DNA of 12,400 nt from Stenotrophomonas_A sp036403795. Lineage in GTDB: Bacteria; Pseudomonadota; Gammaproteobacteria; Xanthomonadales; Xanthomonadaceae. The notes under the pieces are model-generated. The model searched no databases, was not told where the DNA came from, and was given only the letters and a program-made list of their open reading frames with translations. Shown one piece after another: positions 1-9,686 of the stretch. The translations under genes were made by a program, and so were the position numbers. Every line of letters starts with the position of its first letter. Within the stretch, counting starts at the first letter, position 1. The stretch is taken from assembly GCA_036403795.1 (NCBI GenBank), contig DASWQJ010000149.1, positions 1 to 12,400 of the forward strand, read 5' to 3'.

Positions 1-247
1 GTCGCGTATCAGACCGTTCCTCACCGACCAGAAGGGATAACCGCTCTTCAGGTCCATCGATTGCCCTGTTCATCCAACTGGCGTGTAGGGCCTGGAAGTT
101 AACCGGTAGTGATCTGCATGTTCATCACGCGTCATCCACGCGCCGTCATCGAACCGCAAACAGCCGCGATTAACTTGTGTGAGAAGGCACTAACACGGCG
201 CTCGGTATGCTCCGCGCCGATCTTGAAACAACGCAGCAAGGTGAAAC
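1..247. other. Non-coding upstream region, no gene recognised
   Basis: No convincing gene is seen. The tex reading frame stays open leftward to 109, but that extension lacks family-like sequence and overlaps the 248-475 gene, so I treat it as chance openness in GC-rich DNA. A TATGCT hexamer at 206-211 could be a -10 box for the gene at 248, but no -35 element lies at 16-18 bp, so no promoter is called. Confidence 0.4.
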
Positions 248-475
248 ATGTCGATCCTCCTCTATGTGGGTGGCAGCAAGGATGGCGAGAAGGGCGTGGT
301 GCCCTACGGGTTCAGTCGTTCGATGGCGATGACCGACCACGGCCCGGAGATTTATGTCGAGCGGGTGCTTTCGCTCGAGGCAGTGGGCAAGGTGCGCGTG
401 ATGGCGCTGGAAACCCTGCAGGACACCCTCGTGGTCGAGCGCCTGGCCGATCATTACGCGCACATGCCTGCCTGA
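248..475 (+). CDS. Small protein of unknown function (75 aa)
   Basis: I do not recognise this protein. It starts at ATG 248 after an AAGGTG ribosome-binding site at 238-243, spaced four bases. Codons are GC-ending like the neighbours. The protein opens with a hydrophobic strand (SILLYVGG), has a central stretch rich in Tyr, Phe and Met, and ends in an amphipathic segment containing VVERLADHYAH. There is no signal peptide, membrane segment or metal motif. It sits 125 bases upstream of tex in the same direction, but a strong hairpin at 490-509 separates them, so co-transcription is uncertain. Start, ribosome-binding site and codon use support a real gene; the function is unknown. Confidence 0.65.
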   Translation: MSILLYVGGSKDGEKGVVPYGFSRSMAMTDHGPEIYVERVLSLEAVGKVRVMALETLQDTLVVERLADHYAHMPA

Positions 476-489
476 TACAGGCGTCCAGC

Positions 490-509
490 CCTCGGGTGGC
501 CGCCCGAGG
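490..509 (+). terminator. Perfect 7-bp hairpin between the small gene and tex
   Basis: CCTCGGG (490-496) and CCCGAGG (503-509) form a perfect GC-rich stem with a six-base loop, 15 bases after the stop of the 248-475 gene. No T-tract follows, so it may be a weak terminator, an attenuator or a processing site. Confidence 0.4.
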
Positions 510-600
510 TAACCGGACCGGCTGCTGTCAACGGGTTTCGCAAGGGGGCGGGCACTGCGAGAATGGGCCTTTCCGCAAGTTGGCACCGCTCCCGCGCATG

Positions 601-2979
<2,379 letters not shown>

Positions 2980-3010
2980 GGTCGGCGGCCGCTAGGCCGA
3001 GGTGACCGCG

Positions 3011-3036
3011 AGGTCGGAGCCCACGTCTGCCGACCT
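3011..3036 (+). terminator. Hairpin in the convergent tex/kinase gap
   Basis: AGGTCGG (3011-3017) pairs with CCGACCT (3030-3036) around a 12-base loop, 31 bases after the tex stop. Only TTG follows, not a T-run, so it is a weak candidate tex terminator. Confidence 0.35.
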
Positions 3037-3046
3037 TGAGCCCTAT

Positions 3047-3076
3047 GCTGCGCGTGCAGGCTTGCAGGCGCGCAGC
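3047..3076. terminator. Long hairpin, possible bidirectional terminator
   Basis: GCTGCGCG (3047-3054) pairs with CGCGCAGC (3069-3076). An inner TGCA/TGCA pairing is offset by a GG bulge, giving about 12 bp with a four-base loop. It lies between the stops of tex and the convergent kinase gene, where a bidirectional terminator is expected. There is no T-tract on either side. Confidence 0.4.
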
Positions 3077-3101
3077 AGGTTCCACTTCCTCCCGCTGGCG
3101 G

Positions 3102-6100
3102 TCAGGCACTCACGCGCGGGTGCGCAACATCGGCGGCAGGGCGGTCTTCGCGCAGGGCCAGCGATTCAATCAATTCGACCAGGCCGAGCGGATCGAGCGG
3201 CTTGCCGATATGGCCATCGAAACCGGCGGTCATGGCGCGCTCGCGGTCTTCCTCGCGCACGTAGGCGGTCAGGGCGATGGCGGGAATCTGCGGTTGGCCC
3301 GCCTCGCTGCCACGCACGGCCTGGATCAGGTCGTAACCGTCGCGGCCAGGCATCGCGATGTCGCTCACCAAGGCGTGGAATCGTTGCTGCCGCAGCAGCT
3401 GTTCGGCCGCATACGCCGAGCCTGCGCTGGTCACGGTGGCGCCGGCATGGCGCAACAAGTGCTCGGCCGCGTCACGCGAATCCTCGTCGTCATCGACCAG
3501 CAGCAGGTGCATGCCTTGCAGGCGACCGGTCATCTCCGAGGGCAGGGGGCCGACCTTGCCGCTGCCCGGTTCCTGCGGACGTACGGCACTGACCCCGTGC
3601 TGGTACGGCAACACCAGGGTAAAGGTCGCGCCTTGGCCCTCGCCGGCGCTGCTGGCACCGAGCCAGCCGCCATGCAGATCGATGAGCTGTCGCGAGATGG
3701 ACAGGCCCAGGCCCAGGCCGCCCACGCGGCGGGTGGTGCTGGCATCGGCCTGGCGGAAACGGTCGAACACGTGCGGCAGGAAGTCGGCGCGGATGCCCAC
3801 GCCGGTGTCGTGCACGGACAGGCGCAAGTGATCGGGCGCGGCGGACATTTCCAGCTCCACGCGGCCATCCACCGGGGTGAACTTCAATGCATTGCCGATG
3901 AGGTTGACCAGTACCTGTTGCAGGCGACCCGGATCGCCGAAGAAGGGCGTGGGTGCGTTGTCCATGCCGCGCACCAGCAGGCGCACCTGCCTGGCTTCGG
4001 CGGTGGGCCGCATCAGGTCGATGGTGCTGCGGGCCAGGCCACCGATATCGAAATGCTCCGGCTGCAGCCGCACCTTGCCCGACAGGATGGCGCTCATGTC
4101 CAGCAGGTCGTCGATGATCTGCGCCTGCGAGCGCGCACTGCGCTCGATGATGATCAGGCCCTTGCCGATGTTTTCCGGCGCGAACGCCTCGGTCTGCATC
4201 AGCCGCGACCAACCTAGGATCGCATTGAGTGGCGTGCGCAGTTCGTGGCTGAGCGTGGCCAGGAAATCGTCCTTGATGCGACTGGCGGTCTCGGCCTCGT
4301 TGCGCGCGTCTTTTTCCGCCTGCAGCGAGGCTTTGAGCTGGGCATCGATGCGATTGCGCTCGATCACGATGCCGGCCAGGTGCGAGGCCGAGCGGGCCAT
4401 GGCCTGCTCGTGCAACGTGGGCTGGTAGGGCGTGCGGTAGTACATCGCCAGCGTGCCCAGGATGACGCCGTTACTGCCCAGGATGGGCGTGACGTAACAG
4501 GCGGCAATGCCCATGGCCAACGCGTCGGCACGGCGGAAACCCCAATCCGTGGCGGCGGCGACGTCTTCGCAGATGACCTGGTGGCCGGTAAACGCGGCGC
4601 GGCTGCAGGGCGGACCTTCCGGCGAGATCGGCAGGCCGTCGAACTGCACCGCGTAATCCAGCGGCAAGCTGGGCGCAGCCGCGCAATGCAGTTGGGTCTG
4701 TTCGGCATCGGCCAGCATGATCGAGCAGCGCAACGTGCGCTCGCCGCGCGCCTCCACGCTCAAGGCGATGGAGTCCAGCACGATCGACAGCGGCGCGCCG
4801 GTGGTGATCAGGCCCAGGATCGAACGTTCCGAGGCGGTGGCATCTTCGATGCGCTTGCGCTCGGAGATATCCATCAGCGAACCGATGTGGCCCAGGAACG
4901 TGCCATCCACGCCGAAATGCGGTGTGCCGGTATCGATGCACCAGCGGTATTCGCCGTCGTGGCGGCGCACGCGGTATTCACTGCTGTAGCTGCGGCGATC
5001 GTCCAGGGCCTGCAGGAAGCCGTGGCGCACGCGCGCCAGGTCGTCCGGATGCACGCGCTCCCACCAACCGGCGGGGATGGCGTCGGTCGGCGTCTGGCCG
5101 GTGAACTCGCACCAGCGCGGATTCCAGTACACGCAGCTGCCTTGCGCGTCGGACATCCAGATCATCGAAGGCACGGTCTCGCAGAGTTTGCGGAAGCGCG
5201 CTTCGCTTTCGCCCAGTTGCTGCTCGATGCCGCGTCGATCGTGGATATCGGTATAGGTGCCGATCCACTGGCTGATCCGGCCATCGTCCTCGCGTACCGG
5301 CAGCACCCGGGCCAGATGCCAGCGGTATTGGCCGTCGTAGCGGCGCAGCTCGCATTCGATCTCGAAGCCTTCGCTGCCGTCCAGGGCCTGGGTCCAGCTG
5401 TGGCCGGCCTGGCGCAGGCCGGCGTCGGTATGCGCCTCTTCCCAGCACAGGCGCGCGTCGCGGGCGGGGTCGCAGCCGGTGTATTCGTGCCAGCGGCTGT
5501 TGAAGAACCGGGCAGTGCCTTCGGTGTCCGCCACGAAGATGATCTGCGGCAGCGAGTCGGCCAGGCGACGCAAGCGCGCCTCGCTCATGGCAAGTTGCCG
5601 TTGCGCGCGACCGCGCTGCAGCGACTCCCAGCAACGGGCGACCACTAGGCGCACCAGTTCGGTTTCGGTCGTGGTCCAGCGGCGCGGCGTGGACTGGTGC
5701 ACACCCAGCACGGCGACCAGGCGGCCGTGCTTGTGCAGCGGCACCGCCAGGCTGGCCCGGATGCCGCTGCGCCGGTAGTGCTCGGCCAGGTAGGAGGGTG
5801 CGCTGTCCAGGGTTGCGTCCTGGATGATCCAGGGGCGGTTGTCCTGCAAGGCTTCCATCAGGCCTTCGGCCACCGACGAAAGCGGAAAGTCGCCGCGCAG
5901 GCTGGTCAGCCCCCCCTGTACGTGGTCGCTGAGCACGCGCAGGATCTGCGCGTCGTTGTCCAGCAGTCCGTAAGCGGTGCGATGGGCATCCAACTGGTCG
6001 CACAGCAGGCGCATCGAGGTGTCGAGGATGTCCTGTGGATCGGACAGGTCCAGCAAGGCATCTTCCAGCGCCAGCAAAAAGCTGTCGCGCGCCTCGGCAT

Positions 6101-6923
6101 TGCGCTGCGCGGTGACGTCCACGCCATGCACCAGGATGGCGTCGACCTCGCCGTGGCGATCGCGCATCGGCTGGTAGACGAAGTCCAACGTGGAGTCGTA
6201 GGGCTCGGTTTCGAACGGGCGCTGCAGGATGAGCCGGATCGACTGGCCGACAAACGGCTGGCCGCTGCGACGCACATGGTCGAGCAACTCGATCACCCCT
6301 TGCTGCTCGACCTCGGGCAATGCCTCGAGCAGCCGCATGTTGATGATCTGCCGTTGCCCGACCAATTGCTTCATGCGCTGGTTGGCGCTTTCGATCACGT
6401 AGGTGGGCCCGCGCAGCACGGCCTGGAAGGCCGGGGATGCTTCGAAGGCCGCCGCCAGGTGCAGGGCAGGGTCGGGCAGGGCGGCGGCGTTCTCTTGCTG
6501 GCACAACATGCCGGCCACGCCGTGCGCGTCGTAGAGCGCGCTGCAGGCCCATTGTGTCGATCCGGCCGTGGTCGATGCCCTGGCCTCATGGGGCAGGCCT
6601 GGCAGGTCAGGGTGGGTGGCGAGCAGCCGGGCGAGCAGCACATCGCGCAAGGGCGCCGCCGGATCGGACAGGGGCAAGCCGTACACATGGGGATGCAGGG
6701 CGGGCGGAAGTTGCGCGGCCAAGGCGTCGTTGTAGAGCACGCGCAGGGAGGGTCCCCACAGCACGGCGGCGGGCCCGCTCGTATTCAGGCAGATCGACAA
6801 GGCGCTGCGCAGCACCGGCGAGGCCTCGACAATGCTCGGCCAACCGAAGGACGCATCCTGCAACAACTCGCGGCAGCCCGATGCTGCCTGCGTGGCCGGT
6901 CCGGCCAAACCCCTTGTTTCCAT
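3102..6923 (-). CDS. Hybrid sensor histidine kinase/response regulator with multiple PAS and GAF domains (1273 aa)
   Basis: Cytoplasmic hybrid two-component kinase; no membrane segment is visible, so it probably senses an internal or diffusible signal. Approximate order: PAS-like (35-140), PAS (155-280, with VIESANQRMKQLVG), GAF (290-436), PAS/PAC (444-566), PAS/PAC (567-691), GAF (693-860), short coiled coil, HisKA with phospho-acceptor His893 in LSHELRTPLNAILGW, HATPase (about 990-1105; N-box LVNLIGNALKFTP, G-boxes DTGVGI and GLGLGL), then a receiver with Asp1144-1146 and phospho-acceptor Asp1188 in VSDIAMPGRDG. All catalytic motifs look intact. ATG 6923 is preferred because GGGGAG lies four bases upstream; an in-frame TTG at 6941 would add six residues. 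It is 54 bases downstream of the response regulator gene, same strand, probably one operon. The ligand is unknown. Confidence 0.95.
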   Translation of the reverse strand: METRGLAGPATQAASGCRELLQDASFGWPSIVEASPVLRSALSICLNTSGPAAVLWGPSLRVLYNDALAAQLPPALHPHVYGLPLSDPAAPLRDVLLARLLATHPDLPGLPHEARASTTAGSTQWACSALYDAHGVAGMLCQQENAAALPDPALHLAAAFEASPAFQAVLRGPTYVIESANQRMKQLVGQRQIINMRLLEALPEVEQQGVIELLDHVRRSGQPFVGQSIRLILQRPFETEPYDSTLDFVYQPMRDRHGEVDAILVHGVDVTAQRNAEARDSFLLALEDALLDLSDPQDILDTSMRLLCDQLDAHRTAYGLLDNDAQILRVLSDHVQGGLTSLRGDFPLSSVAEGLMEALQDNRPWIIQDATLDSAPSYLAEHYRRSGIRASLAVPLHKHGRLVAVLGVHQSTPRRWTTTETELVRLVVARCWESLQRGRAQRQLAMSEARLRRLADSLPQIIFVADTEGTARFFNSRWHEYTGCDPARDARLCWEEAHTDAGLRQAGHSWTQALDGSEGFEIECELRRYDGQYRWHLARVLPVREDDGRISQWIGTYTDIHDRRGIEQQLGESEARFRKLCETVPSMIWMSDAQGSCVYWNPRWCEFTGQTPTDAIPAGWWERVHPDDLARVRHGFLQALDDRRSYSSEYRVRRHDGEYRWCIDTGTPHFGVDGTFLGHIGSLMDISERKRIEDATASERSILGLITTGAPLSIVLDSIALSVEARGERTLRCSIMLADAEQTQLHCAAAPSLPLDYAVQFDGLPISPEGPPCSRAAFTGHQVICEDVAAATDWGFRRADALAMGIAACYVTPILGSNGVILGTLAMYYRTPYQPTLHEQAMARSASHLAGIVIERNRIDAQLKASLQAEKDARNEAETASRIKDDFLATLSHELRTPLNAILGWSRLMQTEAFAPENIGKGLIIIERSARSQAQIIDDLLDMSAILSGKVRLQPEHFDIGGLARSTIDLMRPTAEARQVRLLVRGMDNAPTPFFGDPGRLQQVLVNLIGNALKFTPVDGRVELEMSAAPDHLRLSVHDTGVGIRADFLPHVFDRFRQADASTTRRVGGLGLGLSISRQLIDLHGGWLGASSAGEGQGATFTLVLPYQHGVSAVRPQEPGSGKVGPLPSEMTGRLQGMHLLLVDDDEDSRDAAEHLLRHAGATVTSAGSAYAAEQLLRQQRFHALVSDIAMPGRDGYDLIQAVRGSEAGQPQIPAIALTAYVREEDRERAMTAGFDGHIGKPLDPLGLVELIESLALREDRPAADVAHPRVSA

Positions 6924-6977
6924 GCGGCTCCCCAGTCGCAACCCAGGAACGGCCCCATCTTAGCGCTGTATCGCGCC

Positions 6978-7355
6978 TCAGTTGCCGGCGACGATTTCCT
7001 GGGCCTGAAGCAGTGAGCGGACGAGGTCCTCGGCCAGGTAGGGCTTGATCAACACGATGCCACGATCGAAGGCGGTCGGCAGGCTGCCGCTGGCCTGGCC
7101 GGTGGCCAGGACGAACGGCACGCCCATCTGCCCCAGTTGCTCGGCGATGGGCTCGCTGGTGAGGCCGTGGCCCAGTCGATAGTCCAGCACGGCCAGGTCG
7201 GGGTTTTCGGCGCCCAGCAACTGCAGCGCCTGGTGGGTGTCGGCCGCCGGTCCGATGACGGACGCGCCGGCCTGTGCCAGCTGGAGTTCCAGCAGCATGG
7301 CGTTCATATCGTCGTTTTCGACCACGAGCACGCGCAGCCCAGCCAGTGCTGACAT
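6978..7355 (-). CDS. Single-domain response regulator (125 aa)
   Basis: Stand-alone receiver domain without an output domain. Visible signature: acidic pocket Glu13/Asp15-16 (VVENDD), phospho-acceptor Asp58 (LAVLDYRL), switch Thr85 (VLATGQ) and Lys104 (LIKPY). The LDYRLGHG surroundings resemble the receivers that shuttle phosphate or act by protein contacts. ATG 7355 is chosen because GGGAG (7363-7367) lies seven bases upstream; an in-frame codon at 7379 would add eight residues with no such site. It is first in a minus-strand unit with the hybrid kinase, its probable partner in phosphotransfer (inference from adjacency). A perfect TATAAT lies just upstream. Confidence 0.92.
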   Translation of the reverse strand: MSALAGLRVLVVENDDMNAMLLELQLAQAGASVIGPAADTHQALQLLGAENPDLAVLDYRLGHGLTSEPIAEQLGQMGVPFVLATGQASGSLPTAFDRGIVLIKPYLAEDLVRSLLQAQEIVAGN

Positions 7356-7381
7356 CGCTTGACTCCCAGAATCCCGCACGA

Positions 7382-7387
7382 ATTATA
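7382..7387 (-). promoter_or_regulatory. -10 box (TATAAT) for the response regulator/kinase operon
   Basis: On the minus strand a perfect TATAAT lies 26 bases upstream of ATG 7355, implying a short leader of about 20 bases. The hexamer 17 bp further upstream (GCCCGA) does not resemble TTGACA, so the promoter may need an activator or depend mainly on its -10. Confidence 0.5.
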
Positions 7388-7470
7388 GCCCGGTGCAAGC
7401 GATTTCGGGCCGAGGGTGGCCGGCGTGGCCTTTTTGTGTCGTTCCACTGCCCACGCGGGCTCGAAGCGGC

Positions 7471-7476
7471 TATACT
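7471..7476 (+). promoter_or_regulatory. Likely -10 box of the tRNA-Leu promoter
   Basis: TATACT ends 10 bases before the mature tRNA 5' end, the usual distance for a tRNA promoter with a short 5' leader. No good -35 hexamer is seen at 16-18 bp upstream. Confidence 0.4.
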
Positions 7477-7486
7477 GCGCGGCCGC

Positions 7487-7573
7487 GCCGAAGTGGCGGA
7501 ATCGGTAGACGCAGCGGACTCAAAATCCGCCGCCCTTAAAAGCGTGTGGGTTCGAGTCCCACCTTCGGCACCA
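7487..7573 (+). tRNA. tRNA-Leu (anticodon CAA)
   Basis: An 87-base tRNA with acceptor stem GCCGAAG (7487-7493) paired to CTTCGGC (7563-7569), discriminator A and encoded CCA at 7571-7573. The anticodon arm is GCGGA-CTCAAAA-TCCGC with anticodon CAA at 7521-7523, reading the Leu codon UUG. A long variable arm, typical of class II Leu tRNAs, follows, then the T-arm with GGTTCGAGTCC. It is the boundary between GC-rich core genes and the less GC-rich accessory segment, and an integrase remnant lies downstream, so its 3' end was probably an integration site. Confidence 0.97.
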
Positions 7574-7585
7574 AAGCATACTGAG

Positions 7586-7622
7586 CGCCCTTTGTCTTCA
7601 ATGACTTAGGGCGTTTCCGTTT
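7586..7622 (+). terminator. Intrinsic terminator after tRNA-Leu
   Basis: CGCCCT (7586-7591) pairs with AGGGCG (7608-7613), with an inner GTC/GAC pairing after a TT/TT mismatch, followed by TTTCCGTTT. It begins 13 bases after the CCA end and would stop tRNA transcription before the accessory genes. Confidence 0.65.
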
Positions 7623-7670
7623 GGGTCGTACCGAGTTGTGACAAGCGGGTGTGCCAACCTTGGAGGTTGG

Positions 7671-8225
7671 ATGGATTCGCCGTCACATCTATATCGCCAA
7701 AACGGCATCTTCTACTTCTGTTAGGCGCTTCCCACGGTTCGCCACATATGGCTCACTGGATGTCCGGCTGATGTTCGGCTCTGCCTCGGCACCCATTAAC
7801 GCTCGCTTGCTTCACAGCGGGCTGCTGCCATACAGCCTCGCGCCCTTACGTTGGTCGAACGCATTCTTGCTGGGATAGCTCCCTTGCGCTACAACGAATT
7901 CCTTCAAATGCTAAGGGGGCTTTTGCAGGTGATTGACGTTGAAGACGTGGATGCGAAGCCAGCACCTGAGCGGAGGACGCTAGTGTCCCTGATCCGAAAC
8001 TCCTCCTTAAAACAAGTGCTGGAGGCAGTTGGCTTGCTTTATGCCACTCGTATTCCTAATGACAAAACCAGTCAGTGCTCAGTCGACATCTGTCTTCAAG
8101 AGGTCGAGGATGGCCAGCGGATTTCGTCCCGGCTCTACGAAAGAGTCCCAAAATTCACAGCTGAAGTGCAGCTTGGAGCTAAGCGCGTCACCGAAATCCT
8201 TTTCGGCGCAGAGCTGCACGTTTAG
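7671..8225 (+). pseudogene. Degraded N-terminal fragment of a site-specific (tyrosine recombinase type) integrase
   Basis: ATG 7671 follows a strong GGAGG (7662-7666). The frame reads like the start of island-type tyrosine recombinases: MDSPSHLYRQNGIFYFC, then DVRLCLGTH, then a helical arm/core-binding-like region (about residues 45-184) with NEFLQMLRGLLQVIDVED and YERVPKFTAEVQLGAKRV. In-frame stops occur at 7722-7724 (TAG) and 7797-7799 (TAA; one change from CAA), and the frame ends with TAG at 8223-8225, long before any catalytic domain with its Arg-His-Arg-Tyr set. The rest is absent. Taken alone, the 7851-8225 part could be read as a 124-aa protein from TTG 7851, but it has no ribosome-binding site. 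Position beside the tRNA fits the integrase of the island. The family is recognised by eye from the N-terminus only. Confidence 0.7.
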
Positions 8226-8442
8226 CGTTAATCAGTTCCGCTAGCGTCCCAATCAAGCGTCGGGTGTGACGCACGCAGGCTCACAGCTCGTTGCTCCGAC
8301 GAGCCGATTCAATGCATGCTGCTTGATGTAACCACTAGTGCGGCTACCGAGGCCGCTAAGGTGCTGAGACAGTCAGTTGCCAACCCGACGTTGGTACCGG
8401 CACCGTCCCAAGGCCTACTAGCCAAGCAGCCCTTGTTTCAGA
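8226..8442 (+). other. Gap between the integrase remnant and the phosphatase operon
   Basis: No convincing gene is seen. A 66-codon open frame from ATG 8316 to 8516 runs into the start of the phosphatase gene, has no ribosome-binding site and resembles nothing I know. The stretch must hold the operon promoter unless transcription enters from the left, but no clear -35/-10 pair was found. It may also contain the scar of the integrase deletion. Confidence 0.4.
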
Positions 8443-8462
8443 CGGCCCTGTCTGGAGGGCCG
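8443..8462 (+). promoter_or_regulatory. Hairpin overlapping the phosphatase ribosome-binding site
   Basis: CGGCCCT (8443-8449) pairs with AGGGCCG (8456-8462) around a six-base loop. The 3' arm and loop contain the GGAGGG (8454-8459) that would serve GTG 8464, so folding would hide the ribosome-binding site and could control translation of the first gene. If translation starts instead at ATG 8560, it is a leader hairpin. Confidence 0.35.
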
Positions 8463-8463
8463 G

Positions 8464-9684
8464 GTGTCTCAGCAGGTATACGTTGTGGACATTGCGCGGC
8501 TCTATTGCCGAGCTAGGTCGTACAGCTATTTCCCCTATGATGAAGATTGCACCGCAACGATGCCGAACATGACGGACACAGCACCAACGATTCAGCGCCA
8601 GCTCGCAGATTGGCTCATGCGACTCTCTCCGGCCATTGGCGTACGGAGGGTGCTGCCGTTAGCTGCCGCACTGGCAACTGACATCGGTCTTGTTCGGGGC
8701 GAGAACCAAGACAGGGCAGCCGTAGCGCGAGGAAGAACCCGGGCAGGCCGCACCTTTGCCATTGCGGCGATTGCGGATGGTATTGGGGGGATGAAGGAGG
8801 GGGGGTGGTGGGCCTCCAATGCCTTGGCAGAACTTTTCTCTAGCGCGCTTCGTTACGTTCAGGACGGGGAGCGGCCGGAAGTCTGTCTAGAGCAGGCTGT
8901 GCGGGACGCCAACACGTTAGTCCACGCGCGATCCAACCTAAGTGGTGGCACTACGCTTGTTGCCCTCTTGCTCGTCGAAGGACAGCCGCCTTGTTGGGCG
9001 AGTGTTGGAGACAGTCGCCTCTATCAAGCCTCCGATTCGTCGCTGACTCAACTCTCTAGAGACGACACTATCGCGGGCCAACTAGGTAAACACACTGATA
9101 TCGCACTTGAGCAATCCAAGCTTTTGCAGTTTGTTGGCATCGGTGACCCGCTGGAAATTCTTGTCGAACAGGCCGACGCTGGGCCTGAGGACGTCGCGCT
9201 TCTCACGACTGACGGCGTTCACTTTCTAGAGCGTACTGGCGGTGTGTTCGCCCTAGTCGTTCGCAATTCGAACGACGCGGGAACCTGCGTAAGGCGTGTC
9301 ACAGAACTTGCTCGGTGGGCGGGCGGCCCGGACAACGCAAGCGCGCTCGCCATTCCGTTCTTTCCGGAGCTCAACAACCACCCATTGTCGCCCCAGTGCA
9401 TCGAAGTTTGGGACTCCTTCGGAGAGATTCGCATCGTTGCTTCTGAACTTGGGTCAGTCGCAGAACAATCGCAGGGCCGCGGGTTCTCTCCGGACTCCCA
9501 TGCTCATGCCAACATTGTTAGTTCTGATGAAGGGGTTGCCCCCAACCGGACGGAATTGGCCAAGTCCGCGCTCGCGCAGGAGATTGAGCCTAAGAAGCGT
9601 AAGAGAAAGAGCCGAAAGAAGGCGGACTCACCCGTGGGCAAGGCGCCTCAAGTCCAACTTCAATTTTCAGGAAAGGATGACTGA
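8464..9684 (+). CDS. PP2C-family Ser/Thr protein phosphatase with lysine-rich C-terminal tail (406 aa)
   Basis: Metal-dependent phosphatase expected to remove phosphate from Ser/Thr, probably from the two kinases next door. PP2C motifs in order: RGENQD (78-83), ADGIGG (metal ligand Asp105), GGTT (161-164), VGDSRLY (181-187), SRDDT (198-202), TTDG (Asp250) and PDN (Asp290). The core is about 68-300; after it come an unstructured stretch and a polybasic tail (KKRKRKSRKK, 377-386). GTG 8464 is chosen because GGAGGG lies four bases upstream, but residues 1-32 look unlike the family, and in-frame ATGs at 8560 and 8569, without good ribosome-binding sites, are real alternatives. First gene of the operon; two bases separate it from kinase 1. 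Codons end in A/T more often than in tex. No membrane segment. Confidence 0.9.
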   Translation: MSQQVYVVDIARLYCRARSYSYFPYDEDCTATMPNMTDTAPTIQRQLADWLMRLSPAIGVRRVLPLAAALATDIGLVRGENQDRAAVARGRTRAGRTFAIAAIADGIGGMKEGGWWASNALAELFSSALRYVQDGERPEVCLEQAVRDANTLVHARSNLSGGTTLVALLLVEGQPPCWASVGDSRLYQASDSSLTQLSRDDTIAGQLGKHTDIALEQSKLLQFVGIGDPLEILVEQADAGPEDVALLTTDGVHFLERTGGVFALVVRNSNDAGTCVRRVTELARWAGGPDNASALAIPFFPELNNHPLSPQCIEVWDSFGEIRIVASELGSVAEQSQGRGFSPDSHAHANIVSSDEGVAPNRTELAKSALAQEIEPKKRKRKSRKKADSPVGKAPQVQLQFSGKDD

Positions 9685-9686
9685 CA

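Noticed and set aside
109..600. 164-codon N-terminal extension of tex in the same open frame
   Set aside because: The sequence before 601 is not Tex-like, overlaps a better-supported small gene and has no start signal; conserved Tex sequence begins right after ATG 601.
3036..7016. Long plus-strand open frames opposite the hybrid kinase (3036-4217, 4245-5648, 5697-7016)
   Set aside because: Antisense shadows of a gene whose domains are all recognisable; the translations are His/Gln/Gly-rich without domains.
7274..7609. 111-codon open frame running across the tRNA gene
   Set aside because: It spans a clear tRNA-Leu and its terminator; the translation reflects tRNA sequence.
7651..7878. 75-codon open frame overlapping the integrase remnant in another frame
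   Set aside because: The alternative frame from ATG 7671 has a strong ribosome-binding site and integrase-like sequence; this one has neither.
8316..8516. 66-codon open frame before the phosphatase gene
   Set aside because: No ribosome-binding site, no recognisable sequence, and it overlaps the preferred phosphatase start.
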